Of a stretch of DNA of 64,000 nucleotides, positions 24,717 through 36,007 are shown piece after piece. The stretch spans positions 1,136,167 through 1,200,166 of the forward strand of contig MEHQ01004022.1 in the NCBI GenBank assembly GCA_008828725.1. Reading direction: 5' to 3'. A program made the translations under genes and the position numbers. The DNA is from Saccharina japonica (lineage: Eukaryota > Sar > Phaeophyceae > Laminariales > Laminariaceae). The notes under the pieces are model-generated. The model was given only the letters and a program-made list of their open reading frames with translations, was not told the DNA's origin and ran no database searches. Position 1 is the stretch's first letter; the number at the start of each line of letters is the position of its first letter.

Positions 24717-26240
24717 TACAGGGACACACAAAAAGCAATCAGAACCAAGAGCGGTGTTTAAACATAGGGGGACACGAGGTTTTTAGGTCCAACGTGGACT
24801 CTGATTACAACAATAGCCCCCCCGTGATAGCTGAAGGCGGCACCACCTGTCGCTTAACCCAGGTTTACGGATTCGAAAAACATCCCACACGATTTTCAAG
24901 CATTCAAAAGTATTTTGTCCCGAAAACGCAGGTGCCCGTCTGTCATTGAAGCGTGACATGCGATTGCAACAAAAAACCACACACTTGCCAAAACGACGAA
25001 AACAAAAATAGACCATAAAACTCGCGGAAACAGAAACAACAAAGCACGCGGAGACAACAACATCGGGCGTTACCATTAGGTAAATACGCGGCTAGAGCAA
25101 ACCAAACCTTTCCTGCCCCCCCCCCCCACCAAAACGGAATAATAAAAACACGTCCGGACCACAAAACAAAACGCCACGATCCCTGTACCACGCAGCTTGC
25201 AAACATTGAGTATCGACCTGAAAACAACGAGTAACTGGTGTCCTGACAGTCTTTATGGTACCGTTGGTGTGGATACCACGCCCTCTTTCCCCACATCGTA
25301 CCGCCTCTTTACATAAAAGCTCAAGGTAATCCGAGGTGTTTTCACTCCGTTCCCTGTAGACGCCGAGATACCAACGCGCCTCGGTGTGTACTCCACACCA
25401 CAACTCCACATAATAAACCTGCCCGAGACGTCCGCCACAACATTGGCGTCGTCGACAGGTAATGCATAACCCACAGCTGGCGTCATACTCGAAGCCTTCT
25501 CTACTACCAATGCTTGTCTAAAACATGAGGAGAATACTGCCGAGGCGAAACAGCAACCCCGCACGAGTTGAAAATAAAAATGCCGACCGAACAGCACCTA
25601 CGTCGACGTATGTTAGTTTCACCCGTGATGAAAATCGTCGAGCAGAGGGGATGCTGACCCCTACTATATAGTGATATATCAAGGCAACTACCAGGGGAGG
25701 GGGGGGGGGTACTCATGCCATGCATGACCGCAGTCGTGTGACAACCTCGACGCTCGCATCTCTACAATGCCGGGACGGAGCACGTTGGGGGTTCACCGAC
25801 CAGGCAGACAGCGCTTGCACCAAGCGCGCTACCAGGGGGGGGGGGGTGTACTCATGCCATGCATGGGCGTAGTCGTGTGACCGCCTCGACTCTCGCATCC
25901 CTTCAATGCCGGCAAAGAGCGCGTTGGGGCTTCACCGACCAGACAGACACCGCTTGCACCAAGCGCGAAATGCCGTGAGGTGTTTGGCAAGTAGCATGAA
26001 GGGTGAGCTTCATCCTACTAAGAACTGCATGTGAGGCATACTTTCTTGCATATTACTGACGCGTGGGGGGGGGGGGGGTACTTGTACACCCAGGGCTGGC
26101 CCAGACGGCTGCTGCTAACCCCTCCGAACAGCATTCGCGATTTTTAGGGGAAGCTCCCTGGAATTAGTATGGGTGAAAAAAACTCCCAAACGAGCAATTT
26201 GATGAAGAAAATAACAACGGAAGCCACAGCAAAATAGAAA
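24717..26240. repeat. Downstream flank of gene A, duplicated at 48186-48878
   Basis: The block GATAGCTGAAGGCGGCAC, CTTAACCCAGGTTTACGG, CATTGAAGCGT, TTACCATTAGGTAA is shared with 48.29-48.57 kb, placing the 3' ends of both genes in the duplication. 25690-25985 holds two tandem copies of a roughly 140-base repeat (next entry). No gene seen. Confidence 0.5.
25690..25985. repeat. Tandem pair of a roughly 140-base interspersed repeat
   Basis: Each copy starts at a G run, then GTACTCATGCCATGCATG, CATC.CT.CAATGCCGG and a CACCGACCAG.CAGACA block, and ends TGCACCAAGCGC. Related copies are at about 27816-27905, 29462-29524 and, inverted, 34330-34462. Confidence 0.5.
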
Positions 26241-26349
26241 TTAACCATGGTAGTACGATTCCGGGACCCCCTTGATCCCTTTCAGACGGATGGCGAAGAC
26301 ACCCCCCGCGTTGGGCTGGTCCAAACGCTGCTGGTCGTCGAGCCCGAGA
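26241..26349 (-). CDS. Gene A exon 8: C-terminus
   Basis: Terminal exon, 109 bases: LGLDDQQRLDQPNAGGVFAI, then RLKGIKGVPESYYHG and TAA. It matches the family's C-terminal 'l..eel...p.aGglF.v..gvrG.pe..f'. The acceptor is CAACAG; the first base completes the Thr codon left by exon 7. Confidence 0.86.
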
Positions 26350-29300
26350 CTGTTGCACATAGTCATAGTAGAAATCGTAAGTCACATACAATGCGTAGAA
26401 TGGATCAGAAAACAAAGCCGGGAGGTGGAAAAGGGAGGGGGGGAGGGAGGGAAGGAGGGAGGGAGGGAGGGAGAGGGCGGTCAGGTGGGCGTATGAAGCT
26501 ATTTTTCCGCGTCGTGACTAAAATGCGGCCGATGCAGTGACAGCTACATTTTCCCACCCGTTTCGCTTCAGAAGCCTCTCTTAAGGGTTACTTGTACATT
26601 TAGAATGTCGACAGTAGATATGCTAAATACACGCGTCCTCACGTAGCCGTCGTGATGAAGAGGGTGTCCAGCTCCGGGCCGCCGAAGGCGACGCACGTGA
26701 TGTTCTTCGCTCCCGGAATCTGGGCGGTTTCCGTCAGACATTCAATCGGCAGAATACACGTCTTAGGGTCGTTTCGAACAAAAACCAAGATCGTGACAAG
26801 AAAACGTGGTGTTTTCGCGAAACGTGCTATGCTTTGCTACGAATCCTGACACTGAAGATTTGTGGGGGGGGGGGGGGGGGGGACGACCATTCCCCTTGTG
26901 CGGAACAAAGGTTCTCCACCCCGCACAAATGAATCTACTCGACCGCCAGCTTTGGTGACCGCCAAAAAAAAATAACAAAAAAAAACGGCACCCTGGTTGT
27001 CTAGCTCACGCAGCGAGTGGCGTGTTTTACAGCGTCGTTGCCAACCGACGCCAACCCAACCTATAAATATATCATATATTTATAGGCGGGGGCGGGGGAG
27101 AAAAACAGATTGGGGGCATATCCACAAAAAACATACTGATCGTCCAAAAACAAAGTTGCCGTATATCCAACTTTCCACAAACTTGCCAGTTTGGCAAATT
27201 TATTTGAAGTCAAAAAACGACTCTTACACAGAAGCACGTGTCGATATATATGGTTGACGTGCGACTTCGTGGATCCCGTGCGTTTGTTTTATTGTTTGTG
27301 CCCGCAGTGTTCCCTGGTTTTGGGTTTGTTGTTCATGTCCTGAAATATTGGGGTGCATCTATTCGCGACCATGGCGATGATCGTGAGCACAATAACAGTC
27401 CACTCGGATGGGCAGCAAATGCACTGGGCAAGCGAACCACGTACGAGTGCGCACGAGAGAGATACCGCAATGCATAGATGAAAAAGGGAGGAAGGGAGGA
27501 AGGGAGGAAGGGAGATATAGATAAAAAACAAAACTAAAATACGATTCAGTTGGTGCGGTAGCTCCGATTGACAAGGTCAGATAACTCGTACGGGGCTTGT
27601 CTGAACACCGTGAAAAACGAACTGACGTGAACTTCTTCCTCGCCGCGAATGTCCCCCACAAGTTCTCCGGCACGGCTGTATCGACAGGCAAACCCACCGG
27701 GAAACCCGGGGGAGAGACAGAAAACTCCACAGAGCAGAAGACTGCACACAACAAAAGACTCCCAAACACAGTCCACAACAGCACGGTGATTGTGAAGGAC
27801 GAGGGCAGGGGGGTGCACTTCATTTTCATGCATGGCCGTAGTCGCATGACCCTACAATGCCGGGACGGAGCATGTCGGGTTTTCACCGACCAGGCAGACA
27901 TTTTGCAGCGGGGGGGGGGGGGCAGTCGCTCTTCTTCCCAAACAAGTCACCGAACACCGACGGAAAGCCCTTACGCTGACAAGAAGATGGGAAATGTGCA
28001 CTTGTAAAATACGTACACCAGCATGCACCTCACCGCAATCGTTAACAGAAGCTCTCCGGCAGGGTTATAACGGTGAACCTCACCCGCGCCGTACAAGGCC
28101 ACCCAAACGCAGCCCTCCGCATCGACAGTCGCGCCATCTGGAAGCTTGTCCTGATGTTCGAAAGGGACGAAGATGGCTGAACAGCGTGTTAATGATGAAC
28201 ATGTCAAAAAAGCAGTAGTTTCATGTATACACGTCATCGACAGGCACCTCCATGCCGCAATAGCCTATTGTACACAGACAGACACACGAGTGTCAAAAAT
28301 AAACAACACTACAAGCAAAAACCTACCAATGTTGCACACACGCGCAACCATAACAACCTCTATACAGCAGTAGCGTGTTGTACGCAAGACAGATCCACGC
28401 AGCTTGGGATAGTCCGTCACGACATCTCTCACCCGCAGGTCAACCAACCGGAAGCAAAGAAAAACCCAACTGCGATAATCCAACGGAAACATAGAGCCCT
28501 CTCTACCTTGAGATCTACGAACACCCGCTTGTTGGAAATCTCCCCCGTCTCGGAGTTGTAGTCGTGGCAGACGATTTTCTTGAGCGGGGTGTCCGTAGAG
28601 TACATTGTGCTCCCGTCCAGAGAGAAGCAGGTCGAGTTGTAGCAGCGGAACTCCTGCAGCACGCACCCCACACACACACAAGAAAGGAAATTCAAGGGGA
28701 AATGCCGGCCAAGAGGGGGGGGGTGTACTCATATCGTGCACGGCCGTAGTCGTAAAACCATAGCACCTATGTTGCAGTGCCCACCAAAAAAACACGATGT
28801 TATCAAATCTCTTGACAAAGATACTGGAACCACGTCTACCCCAGTTGTTTTTCCTGTAGGACTTTTCGTAATTCTGCCCTAGCTCCGAACTTTCCCATTA
28901 ATACAAAACTTGGCAAGGCAGATATAAGCTCCTTGGTACGCTCCCGTCAGTGTGCCAAAGCGGCAGCAGATTCCGTGGCCTTCTTCGATGCGGACCTCGT
29001 CGTTGAAGCATTAAAATGCGGTTCCAGTCGCTTGAATATGCGGTTTCTCGTACTGTATTCAAGTATTTCTTTTTCCTGCTGTAAAACGAGCACGAGGTAC
29101 TTTTCGAAAAAAAAAACTGCTGTAGAACGAGCATGAGCTTGTTCTACGGCAGGGAAAAAAAATACTCGGCTACAGTACTGGAATCCACGAATTCAAGCGC
29201 CTGGAACCACATTTTCAATTTTCAGCGACGAGGTCCGCATCGAAGGAGGGCGTGGAAACTGCTGCCGCTTTGGCACACTCACGGGAGTGCACCAAGCAGC

Positions 29301-32300
29301 TCATACCTGCCTTGCCAAATATTAGATTAATGGGAAAGTTCGGAGCTAGAGCAGAACTACGGAATGTCCTACAGGAAAAAACAAACTAGGCAGGTGTGGT
29401 TCCAGTGCCTCTGTGTCAAGAGTTTATTTTTTGGTTTTGTGGGCACTGCAACACAGCTAATAGACCCTCGCATCCCTACAATGCCGGGACGGAGCACGTT
29501 GGGTTTTCACCAACCAGGCAGAGGGGGCGGGGCACAGGAAAACGGTTGAAAAAAGACGGCACACGGTGCATGGCACAACGGTGTGTTTACATCAGCAACG
29601 GTATCTTTACGTCAACAGCAACTTCAACATCAACGGAAACTTTGACGTCCACAGCAATGGTACTTTAACTCCAACGGTAGCTTAACGGCAACGGTAACCG
29701 TACAATAAACTGCAACGAAAAAGCCGTTCAACGGAAACAATAAAACTGGGTTCTAACAGACGTAACGGTAGCTTCAACCGTAACGAACCTCGTCCGGCCG
29801 GATGCGCCTCACGCCCTTGCCGTTCTCCACGCGAAACACATGCGCTAGGGGTTTCCACTCGTCCATGGGGCCTTCGATGCCCCCCAGGTTGATCCCGCCG
29901 CAGATGAACCGCCCCCGTCTGTCGCACCTGGACTCAAAAAAAAAGACGAAAGAAAAACGGGATCAAGCGAGGTTCCACAAACGCTGAGAACCGTTCACAA
30001 AGCAGCACCTGCAATATTATACATGTATCTATACTCACACCCCGGGAATATCATGATCTCGATCATTTACCGATAGCCCATGATCTAGATCATCTAGCTG
30101 ATCACCTGCAGTAGTGAGAGCTTGTGAGAGCTTGTGCAGGATCTGTTCAAAGTACAGATCCCAACCCAGGAAACACGTGCTGGATCATGCGGGAAATGAC
30201 GGGTCCCACCCGGCAACCTGCGCCGATAGATCATACACTATCGGGAATAGATGTATCTGCCTTGAAAGGTCTACTGCTTATACAGATCATGAAGTCGGAA
30301 TCGATTATCTGTCCTATGATCTGTTGAAACCGACAAAAAGAGGATCTGGTTTTGTTGAACAGGTGAATCTGAAGGCGCTACCAAGCGAATCAGAAGTTGC
30401 TGCGTTTGCTAAAAGCAACCCACAGAGTTTCCCAAGCCCAAGAACGCTACTCGTAGGTAAAAGAAACGTCAGTTTGGTCACTTTTGTTTTTGTCACAGCA
30501 ATTGAGTTTTCGTGGGTTGGGATTGCTAATATTTAGGAAACGGATTGCAAGAAGCCCAACCCAACCGAATTATTCATAAAAACACCCTAATAGGCATCTT
30601 ATGGTCGAGAGGCAGCAGAAAAAGGTATTTTCCGGGGAAAATGAAGCTAGCGAGAGGGGCTGCTCTTAACAAACTATCTGTGTTTTCTTCTAAAAAATGC
30701 TTTAGCTGGACAAATGGTACAATATTTGATATGCCTAGGTTAATACCAATGGCTATGGGTCTAACACAATATCCAATCTTGTTTGGTGGACGTTAACAAA
30801 ACAAGACGGGATAGGTATGTACAGCATGCCAAACACTTAGAACGCAGCCTCCTTCGTCGTCTAGACTGAAGCGATTTGCAGCACGAGCAGTATCACGCTG
30901 CGAGCGAGGCTGTGCAACTCTTTCCAGTGTAGTTATGGTGCTACTAGTGTACATGTATTACGCCCGAACCCAGCAGCGCTGTACAGTGTGGCCTACGTGT
31001 GAAAGATAGATGATGTATATACTTCTGAATTAATATCTTGCCCGTCCATTTTCGCCTCTCCACTACTCGTACTAGTACTGCTACTCGTACTACTGCTGCT
31101 ACTACTACTCCTGCTCCCACTACTATGCTGTATGTATTACTACAACTACAACTATTAATACTACTACTACCACTGCTGCTACTTGTACTACTACTACTGC
31201 TACTCCTACTGATACCCCCACCACTACTACTACAACTACTACTACTACTACTACTACTACTGCTGCTGCTGCTACTGCTACTGCTTCTATTTCTACTACT
31301 ACTACTTCTACTGCACTACATACCGCTACTACCACTGCTACAGCTACATTTACGTCCAGCAGTAGACTACTGCTGTCGTACTCACCTTCCATCGTTGAGC
31401 CTGGTATCAGGCAGCTGCTCATACTCGTCGGGCTCGCCGGCAGCCGCGGCGGGAACTCGCTTCCCAGTACTGGGGTTGTACAGAGAAAAGGCGTCTTCAA
31501 ACGACACAAGGAGGGGACAGTCGGGCTCTCGTCCACCCCCTTCCCGAAACGCCATAGACCCAGGTCTGTAAAAAATAATACAAGGCAGTGCGCAGAAAAA
31601 AGGGGGACATCATGAGGCGGGGAGCGGAGGGGCGGGCGTTGCTATCGTCATAGCCACCGGCCGAGCAAACCTTTATTTCCCAAGATCGCGATCTAGATCA
31701 TCTAGATAGATCACCTAAATCCTAAAACATCCGTTGTGAGACGTTGGGCAAGAAGAGTCGTAGCGCACAGATCGCAAGCTGTAAAACATGCGCGCAAGAG
31801 CCGTGCCAATACAGCAAACATGACCTACGACCTGCTGCAGTAGCACGATTATCGTGCAGGCCGTGTAAATCAGGGGAACATCTGCCTCCAAAGGTCTATG
31901 TGCACGCACATCAAGAAACGGAGATATCATCTGTCTGGCGTGCGAGACCTTTCGCAGATTGGACAGATCATGATCTACTGTAGATCGCCTAGATATCATG
32001 ATCTAGATCGCCTATATCCAAACCTGCCGTTCTGAAACATTGTGCAGGATCTGTATCGCACAGATCCAAACGTGCAGAATATATGGCGCTCACCCGGCAA
32101 CATGAGCTAGATCATACAGATCATACAGATCATACAGATCATACAGATCATACAGATCATACAGATCATACAGATACTCAACCTATCTGGCCTGAAAGAT
32201 CTAGTGAAGATCACGAAGCAGGGATCAGGGATCTGTCCAAGGTACATACGTACAATTACGGGTGTGTTTGTATAAGGTAATAAATCGACATGCAACAAAA

Positions 32301-33354
32301 TGGTACGATACACGCGCCCGAGTGTCTGTGCCGGTCCTTCTCGTTCGAAGGGTACCAAGTTTTTGTGTGGTCACACACTTCTGAGAAATACCACGGAGGC
32401 CCATAGTAATAAATATAGGCCGAAAATAAGCCCGAAGCACCCACTTTGGTGCGTGTTATCTGTAGAACTACTGCGTGAATCGAAAATGTTATTTTTTCGA
32501 AATACGCGGTTGATGAAAAGGTTTCCATCGACGCTACATTTGCATTCTTCAGAGATACATCGGGAAGCCTCTCTCCCCACATTTTGGGCCTATAGAGGCC
32601 ACCGTGATCGTCAATATTAATTTGTTTGTTCGGCAAAACTTCCTTATTTTTACCGCTTTCGAGGATCCCACACAAAAAAAAAACGCAGCGCATGCACTAC
32701 TTAAGACACAAACAAACAAAAAACGCCCCCTAAAGCCGGAGAAACGAAAAAAACAAATATCAGCGGGAGATTGATCCCAGAACAATGATCGCAACAAAAT
32801 GTTTCGATTTCACCTGGTAGGCACGTCCCATCCCTCAGTGCTGACAGCGCCGTCGCCGCCACCCTCCGGAAGAAAAAGCCTCATTATTTGTTTTCCTTCG
32901 ATATCTGGGGTTTGCCGCCGACACGGTGCAGACGAAAGGGGGTTGCGAGCGGGGAGGGTCGGGTCGCATGATTCAACACAACGAATCTACTACCGAAACA
33001 AAATGCCGGGTATTGAACAACAAAACACACGTAACTGAAGTGTTAAAAAATGCCGCACATAGGTAATAAAAGCAGTTTTCAGAAAAATCAGTACCAAAAA
33101 AGAGAGAAGAAACGAAAACTCAGAAAATCGAAAAACAGAAGAAAAAAAACATATCAGCAGGAAAATCGGAACAAAACAAAAACAGAAAAACAGAAAAAAA
33201 CGAACGAATTTGTTTTTTTACAAACCGACAGAAAGACCAACTACAACAGCTGAATAATACTCTCACGCTGCTGTTATTCATGAACCTGGACAGGCCATGG
33301 TCCACGTCTATGGTAGACTCGTGCGCTACTGTCCTGCTGCTACCACTGCTACTA

Positions 33355-33390
<36 letters not shown>

Positions 33391-34675
33391 AAACTACTAC
33401 TACTACTACTACTACGAATGACGTACGACGGAGCCTCGCTCAAGAAAAAAAGAAGGGGAGTCAAAATGAGTCACATACCCGAAGAATTATGTACCAGTAG
33501 ATGTCGAAAATGCCGACGTGTTTGGCTGCTTTGTTTTTTTTTACATCCCCGCCGGAGAGATCTGGTGGTGCCTTTGGTGAGGTCGACCGGCCAGAAAAAA
33601 ACGGAACCTTCACTTACTTGACGCCGGCGGCGGCTGCCATTCACGCTTTTTTTACAAAAACAATGATTGTGGGGGACCATAGTAAATAAACACCAGTAAA
33701 TAGGACCAAAATCTTGTTCGTAAAAATAGGTAAATGTAAAGGTTTTTGTTTGCACAGTAGGTCCTGTTTACTACATTAGCCCACCCCGTAATAGTAAGTG
33801 GCCAACACATGCGGTTTTGAGCCAAAGCGCCGCGTAATTTTCATTATGTTGTGAGTAACCGTACACCACACGGGCAAGACCCTTCCCATTCCTTCACTCA
33901 CGTCCCCCACCCCCCTGCCACCCTCCCCCTCCCCCCCCCCCTCCTATAAATATATAATATATTGGGGTTAGCGTCGGTTGGCACCTACGCTGTAAAACAC
34001 GCCTCTCACTGCGTGAGCTAGACAACCAGGGTACCGTTTGTTTTGTTTTGTTTTGGCGGTCACCAAGGCTGGCGGTCGAGTAGATCATTTGTGCGGGGTA
34101 GAGAACTTTTGCTCCGCACAAGGGGAATGATCGTATCACGTGGTGTGTATACGGCAAGGCACCCGCGAGGCAGTTACATAGTGCTCCCATTGCTGTCTCA
34201 GGAAGTGGCCACACCAGAAAATAAATGAATTCATTGGAGGCTGTCGTCCATATGCAAGTCCGCCTCGCAGGCGGTTCTTAGCAGGAGGCAGCTTACCCTC
34301 CATGCGACTCGCCCACACCTCACGGCGCTTCGCGCTTGGTGCAAGCAATGTCTGCTTGGTTGGTGAAAACTCAACGTGCTCTGTCCCGGTATTGTAGGGA
34401 TGCGAGGGTCTATGGTCATACGAATACGACCATGCATGAAAATGAAGGACCCCCCCCCCCGCGCGCACGCCTCCCGAAGCGTGTTGAAATAAAACAAACT
34501 TACCGACCCACCAAAGCTCCTGCTTGCGGCAGCACCACATCACCCCCTCTGACAGGATGTACGCTCCGTCCACCAGCAGGACCACAGTGTCCAGGGGAAG
34601 AGCAGACAGAGGCTTCAGCCACACCAGGTTTTGCGGTTTTCCAGCCATGGCGTTTCTGAGTCCGGTGTAGTCCAT
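26241..34675 (-). CDS. SMP-30/gluconolactonase-like protein, gene A (8 exons)
   Basis: Predicted senescence-marker-protein-30/gluconolactonase/LRE-like six-bladed beta-propeller enzyme, a family of metal-dependent lactonases or esterases. Exons in transcript order are 34675-34504, 32904-32814, 31565-31386, 29927-29789, 28653-28507, 28150-28034, 26719-26643 and 26349-26241. They join to 1032 bases (343 residues plus stop), and every junction has GT-AG ends and matching phase. Family landmarks seen: LSEGVMW (metal Glu), WWVDIEGK, RLNDGRCDRRGRF (substrate-side Asn), YNSTCFSLDG (metal Asn), LPDGATVDAEGCVWVALYGA (metal Asp), CVAFGGPELDTLF, and a C-terminal GGVFAIRLKGIKGVPESYY. Family members are usually near 300 residues, so this is full length. 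The start at 34675 is the first ATG in the open frame (A at -3, G at +4); an ATG at 34648 is an alternative giving 334 residues. No signal peptide is evident, so a cytosolic location is inferred. The exact substrate cannot be told from sequence. Confidence 0.87.
26425..26475. repeat. GGGAGGG array, gene A intron 7
   Basis: Purine-only repeat in the orthologous position to the G run in gene B. Confidence 0.8.
26643..26719 (-). CDS. Gene A exon 7
   Basis: 77 bases reading IPGAKNITCVAFGGPELDTL, then FITTA and two bases of a Thr codon. It matches the family's 'lP...pts.aFGGpdl.tLyvTta'. Acceptor GCCCAG, donor GTGAGGAC. Reading through the donor would hit TGA two codons later, but splicing to exon 8 restores the normal C-terminus. 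Confidence 0.86.
28034..28150 (-). CDS. Gene A exon 6: metal Asp segment
   Basis: 117 bases, 39 whole codons: DKLPDGATVDAEGCVWVALY, then GEVHRYNPAGELLLTIA. This is the most diagnostic family motif (PDG.t.DaeG..Wva.ygg). The Asp of PDG is the third metal ligand. Acceptor CATCAG, donor GTGAGG. Confidence 0.9.
28507..28653 (-). CDS. Gene A exon 5: metal Asn segment
   Basis: 147 bases, 49 whole codons: EFRCYNSTCFSLDGSTMYST, then DYNSETGEISNKRVFVDLK. It corresponds to the family's 'SNGlafSpDgktlYyaDt...DyD..tGeisn.rvF.d' and carries the metal-binding Asn in YNST. Acceptor CTGCAG, donor GTAGAG. Confidence 0.88.
28764..29456. mobile_element. Foldback element, copy 2, in intron 4 of gene A
   Basis: About 90% or more identical to 5866-6561 along its length, in the same orientation relative to the window, with ends CACCTATGTTGCAG and CTGCAACACAG. 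The matching intron of gene B lacks it, so it inserted after the duplication or was lost from B. Target duplication not resolved. Confidence 0.65.
29578..29720. repeat. AACGGTAAC-type minisatellite, gene A intron 4
   Basis: Degenerate repeats of CAACGGTAACTTTAACGTC-like units; the same family is at 54764-54985 and 55262-55400 in gene B intron 4. Confidence 0.6.
29789..29927 (-). CDS. Gene A exon 4
   Basis: 139 bases reading CDRRGRFICGGIN, then EWKPLAHVFRVENGKGVRRI and PDE. It continues the RLNDGR site (CDxxGRFxxGG) into the next blade. Acceptor TCCAG, donor GTTCGT, ends in phase 0. The paralogue at 55893-56031 differs mostly in the variable loop after GGIN. Confidence 0.85.
31055..31330. repeat. 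Degenerate CTA/ACT trinucleotide array
   Basis: Long run of CTA/CTG/CTC triplets in intron 3 of gene A, close to exon 3. The Leu/Thr-rich or Val-rich frames across it are repeat artefacts. The same array is present at 57898-58035 in intron 3 of gene B. Confidence 0.8.
31386..31565 (-). CDS. Gene A exon 3
   Basis: 180 bases coding PGSMAFREGGGREPDCPLLV, then the blade ending in RLNDG. This matches the family's 'alREgGglvva..dg..lydp.tg' segment and the conserved RxNDGK/R site. Acceptor TTTACAG and donor GTGAGT. Other frames of this stretch are also open (a long plus-strand frame runs through the neighbouring CTA repeat) but lack family motifs. Confidence 0.86.
32112..32173. repeat. AGATCATAC minisatellite, gene A intron 2
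   Basis: About seven head-to-tail copies of a 9-base ATCATACAG unit. Confidence 0.85.
32814..32904 (-). CDS. Gene A exon 2
   Basis: 91 bases that complete Asp and read IEGKQIMRLFLPEGGGDGAV and on to DVPT, the blade-1 segment that follows WVDI in this family. The acceptor is CCCAG and the donor GTGAAA. It ends after two bases of an Arg codon that exon 3 completes. The paralogous exon at 60392-60482 has the same length. Confidence 0.85.
33354..33415. repeat. TAC/ACT microsatellite in gene A intron 1
   Basis: Two near-pure runs separated by AAACTAC. Confidence 0.85.
34330..34462. repeat. Inverted copy of the roughly 140-base repeat
   Basis: GCGCTTGGTGCAAGCAATGT ... GTCCCGGTATTGTAGGGATG ... 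ACCATGCATG, ending at a C run; reverse complement of the 25.7-kb repeats. Lies in intron 1 of gene A next to the exon 1 donor. Confidence 0.45.
34504..34675 (-). CDS. Gene A exon 1: N-terminus and first metal ligand
   Basis: Codes the N-terminal strand and the motif LSEGVMW, which matches the family's LGEGPVW; its Glu is the first metal ligand. The exon ends after one base of an Asp codon at a GTAAGT donor, and exon 2 completes the WWVDIEG motif. The frame is open upstream of 34675 with no further ATG, so the first coding exon could extend if another acceptor is used. Confidence 0.78.
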
Positions 34676-35752
34676 TTTTTCATGCACGCAAGTATACGGA
34701 AGCAATAGCGATTGAGGGAGGCGGAGCAGACGGGGGGGGTAGGGGATGGGGGGGTACTCATTTGTTGCTTGCTTAGTCCTTTGACCATGGACCACGCACC
34801 CATTTCGAGACGGAGCACCGTTCTTACCCCTATCATATTAGAGACACATCCAACATTTGAGCGCTCTTTACATTTTCCCACATATTATATATCTAAAAAA
34901 CAAATGCTAATCGTACCCCCTTCCTGTTTCGCCGCCTGTGGCCGCCATCTATTTTGATCGGATAATTATCGTTTTTCTCGCTACTGTCTAGTGTACCAAA
35001 CTTCTCCATACATTTGTCTATTTCCCTAATCTCCTCTTAACACATCCTGTTCCCCCTTGCACAGTTCACATGCTCCCACTATGTGAGTTATACTCTCTGT
35101 TGCTTTGGCACGAGGGCACATCTGTGCACCTACTTCTTCCTCCTCTCTGCTGCTGGTATGCATCTTCTTTCTGGCAGGTCTAGGTCCCCCACACACGAAA
35201 TTGCAGTTTCAGCGTTATCGAACAGTCCATTAGGCCGTGGAACTACGCTTTCATTCCGATGTCTTCTCCAAACCCTCGTATATATCTTAAGCGTTTTCCC
35301 TCTTTAACCTTATTCCATTGCGCTAGCCCTTCCCTTATGTCTAACCAATCTCGTAGTTATGTATTGTACCCTCCCAACTTATCTATATGGGCAGCCTCTC
35401 TTCTTGGTTTGCTTCCATGTATGTCCATGCTTTCTCGACTAATACGCTATCCCACGTTGTTTCCAGCTCGCCCTGTTTGTTATTTCCTCCTGTACAGCCC
35501 TATAAGCTACTACTATGTCCCAAAATAAAAGCATTTTTTAACCACATATTATTGTACATACGGTTCTTATATTTTGGGACAAAATGGTATATGGCTGGCA
35601 ACCTCTTTTTTTGCGTGTTCCCTACTACGTCTCCTTCTGATATCGGTGCGATCGTTTTTCGGCGCTCGTTTTTTCCACATCGGTCAAAGGTGCTAAGGTC
35701 GAACGATAAATATTCGGAAGGCTCTTGACCAGATCTTTCCGAAAACGCCTTA

Positions 35753-36007
35753 AGGTCATTCTTATCGGAGCCATAAAAATTCAAAAATTCCAATTTCGTT
35801 TTCGCGCAATTTTCTATCTAGACTTCCATTTTTTCCATTTTGTTTTTCCATTTATTGGAACGCGAAACCTTCCAATAGCTTTAAATACCCTCTGAAGAAT
35901 TTCCAATATTTCCAACATTTTTCCAATATTTTCTCTTGTTCCTTATTTTTTGGAAAAAAATAATATTGGAAATTGTGGAAAAAAAAGCTGATCGATAAGA
36001 ATGGCCC
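35753..36007. mobile_element. MITE with ATTCTTATCG terminal repeats
   Basis: AGGTCATTCTTATCG at the left and CGATAAGAATGGCCC at the right are inverted repeats, flanked by TTA (35750-35752 and 36008-36010). The interior is A/T-rich with many TTCC/GGAA runs. Confidence 0.5.

Noticed and set aside
31038..31571. 177-codon Leu-rich frame on the plus strand
   Set aside because: It is an artefact of the CTA/CTG triplet array; the antisense strand at its right end is gene A exon 3.
33620..33660. Minus-strand ATGGCAGCCGCCGCCGG followed by GTAAGTG as an alternative first exon of gene A
   Set aside because: It would end in phase 2, whereas exon 2 needs a phase-1 donor, and it lacks the SEG metal-site motif found in exon 1 at 34504-34675.
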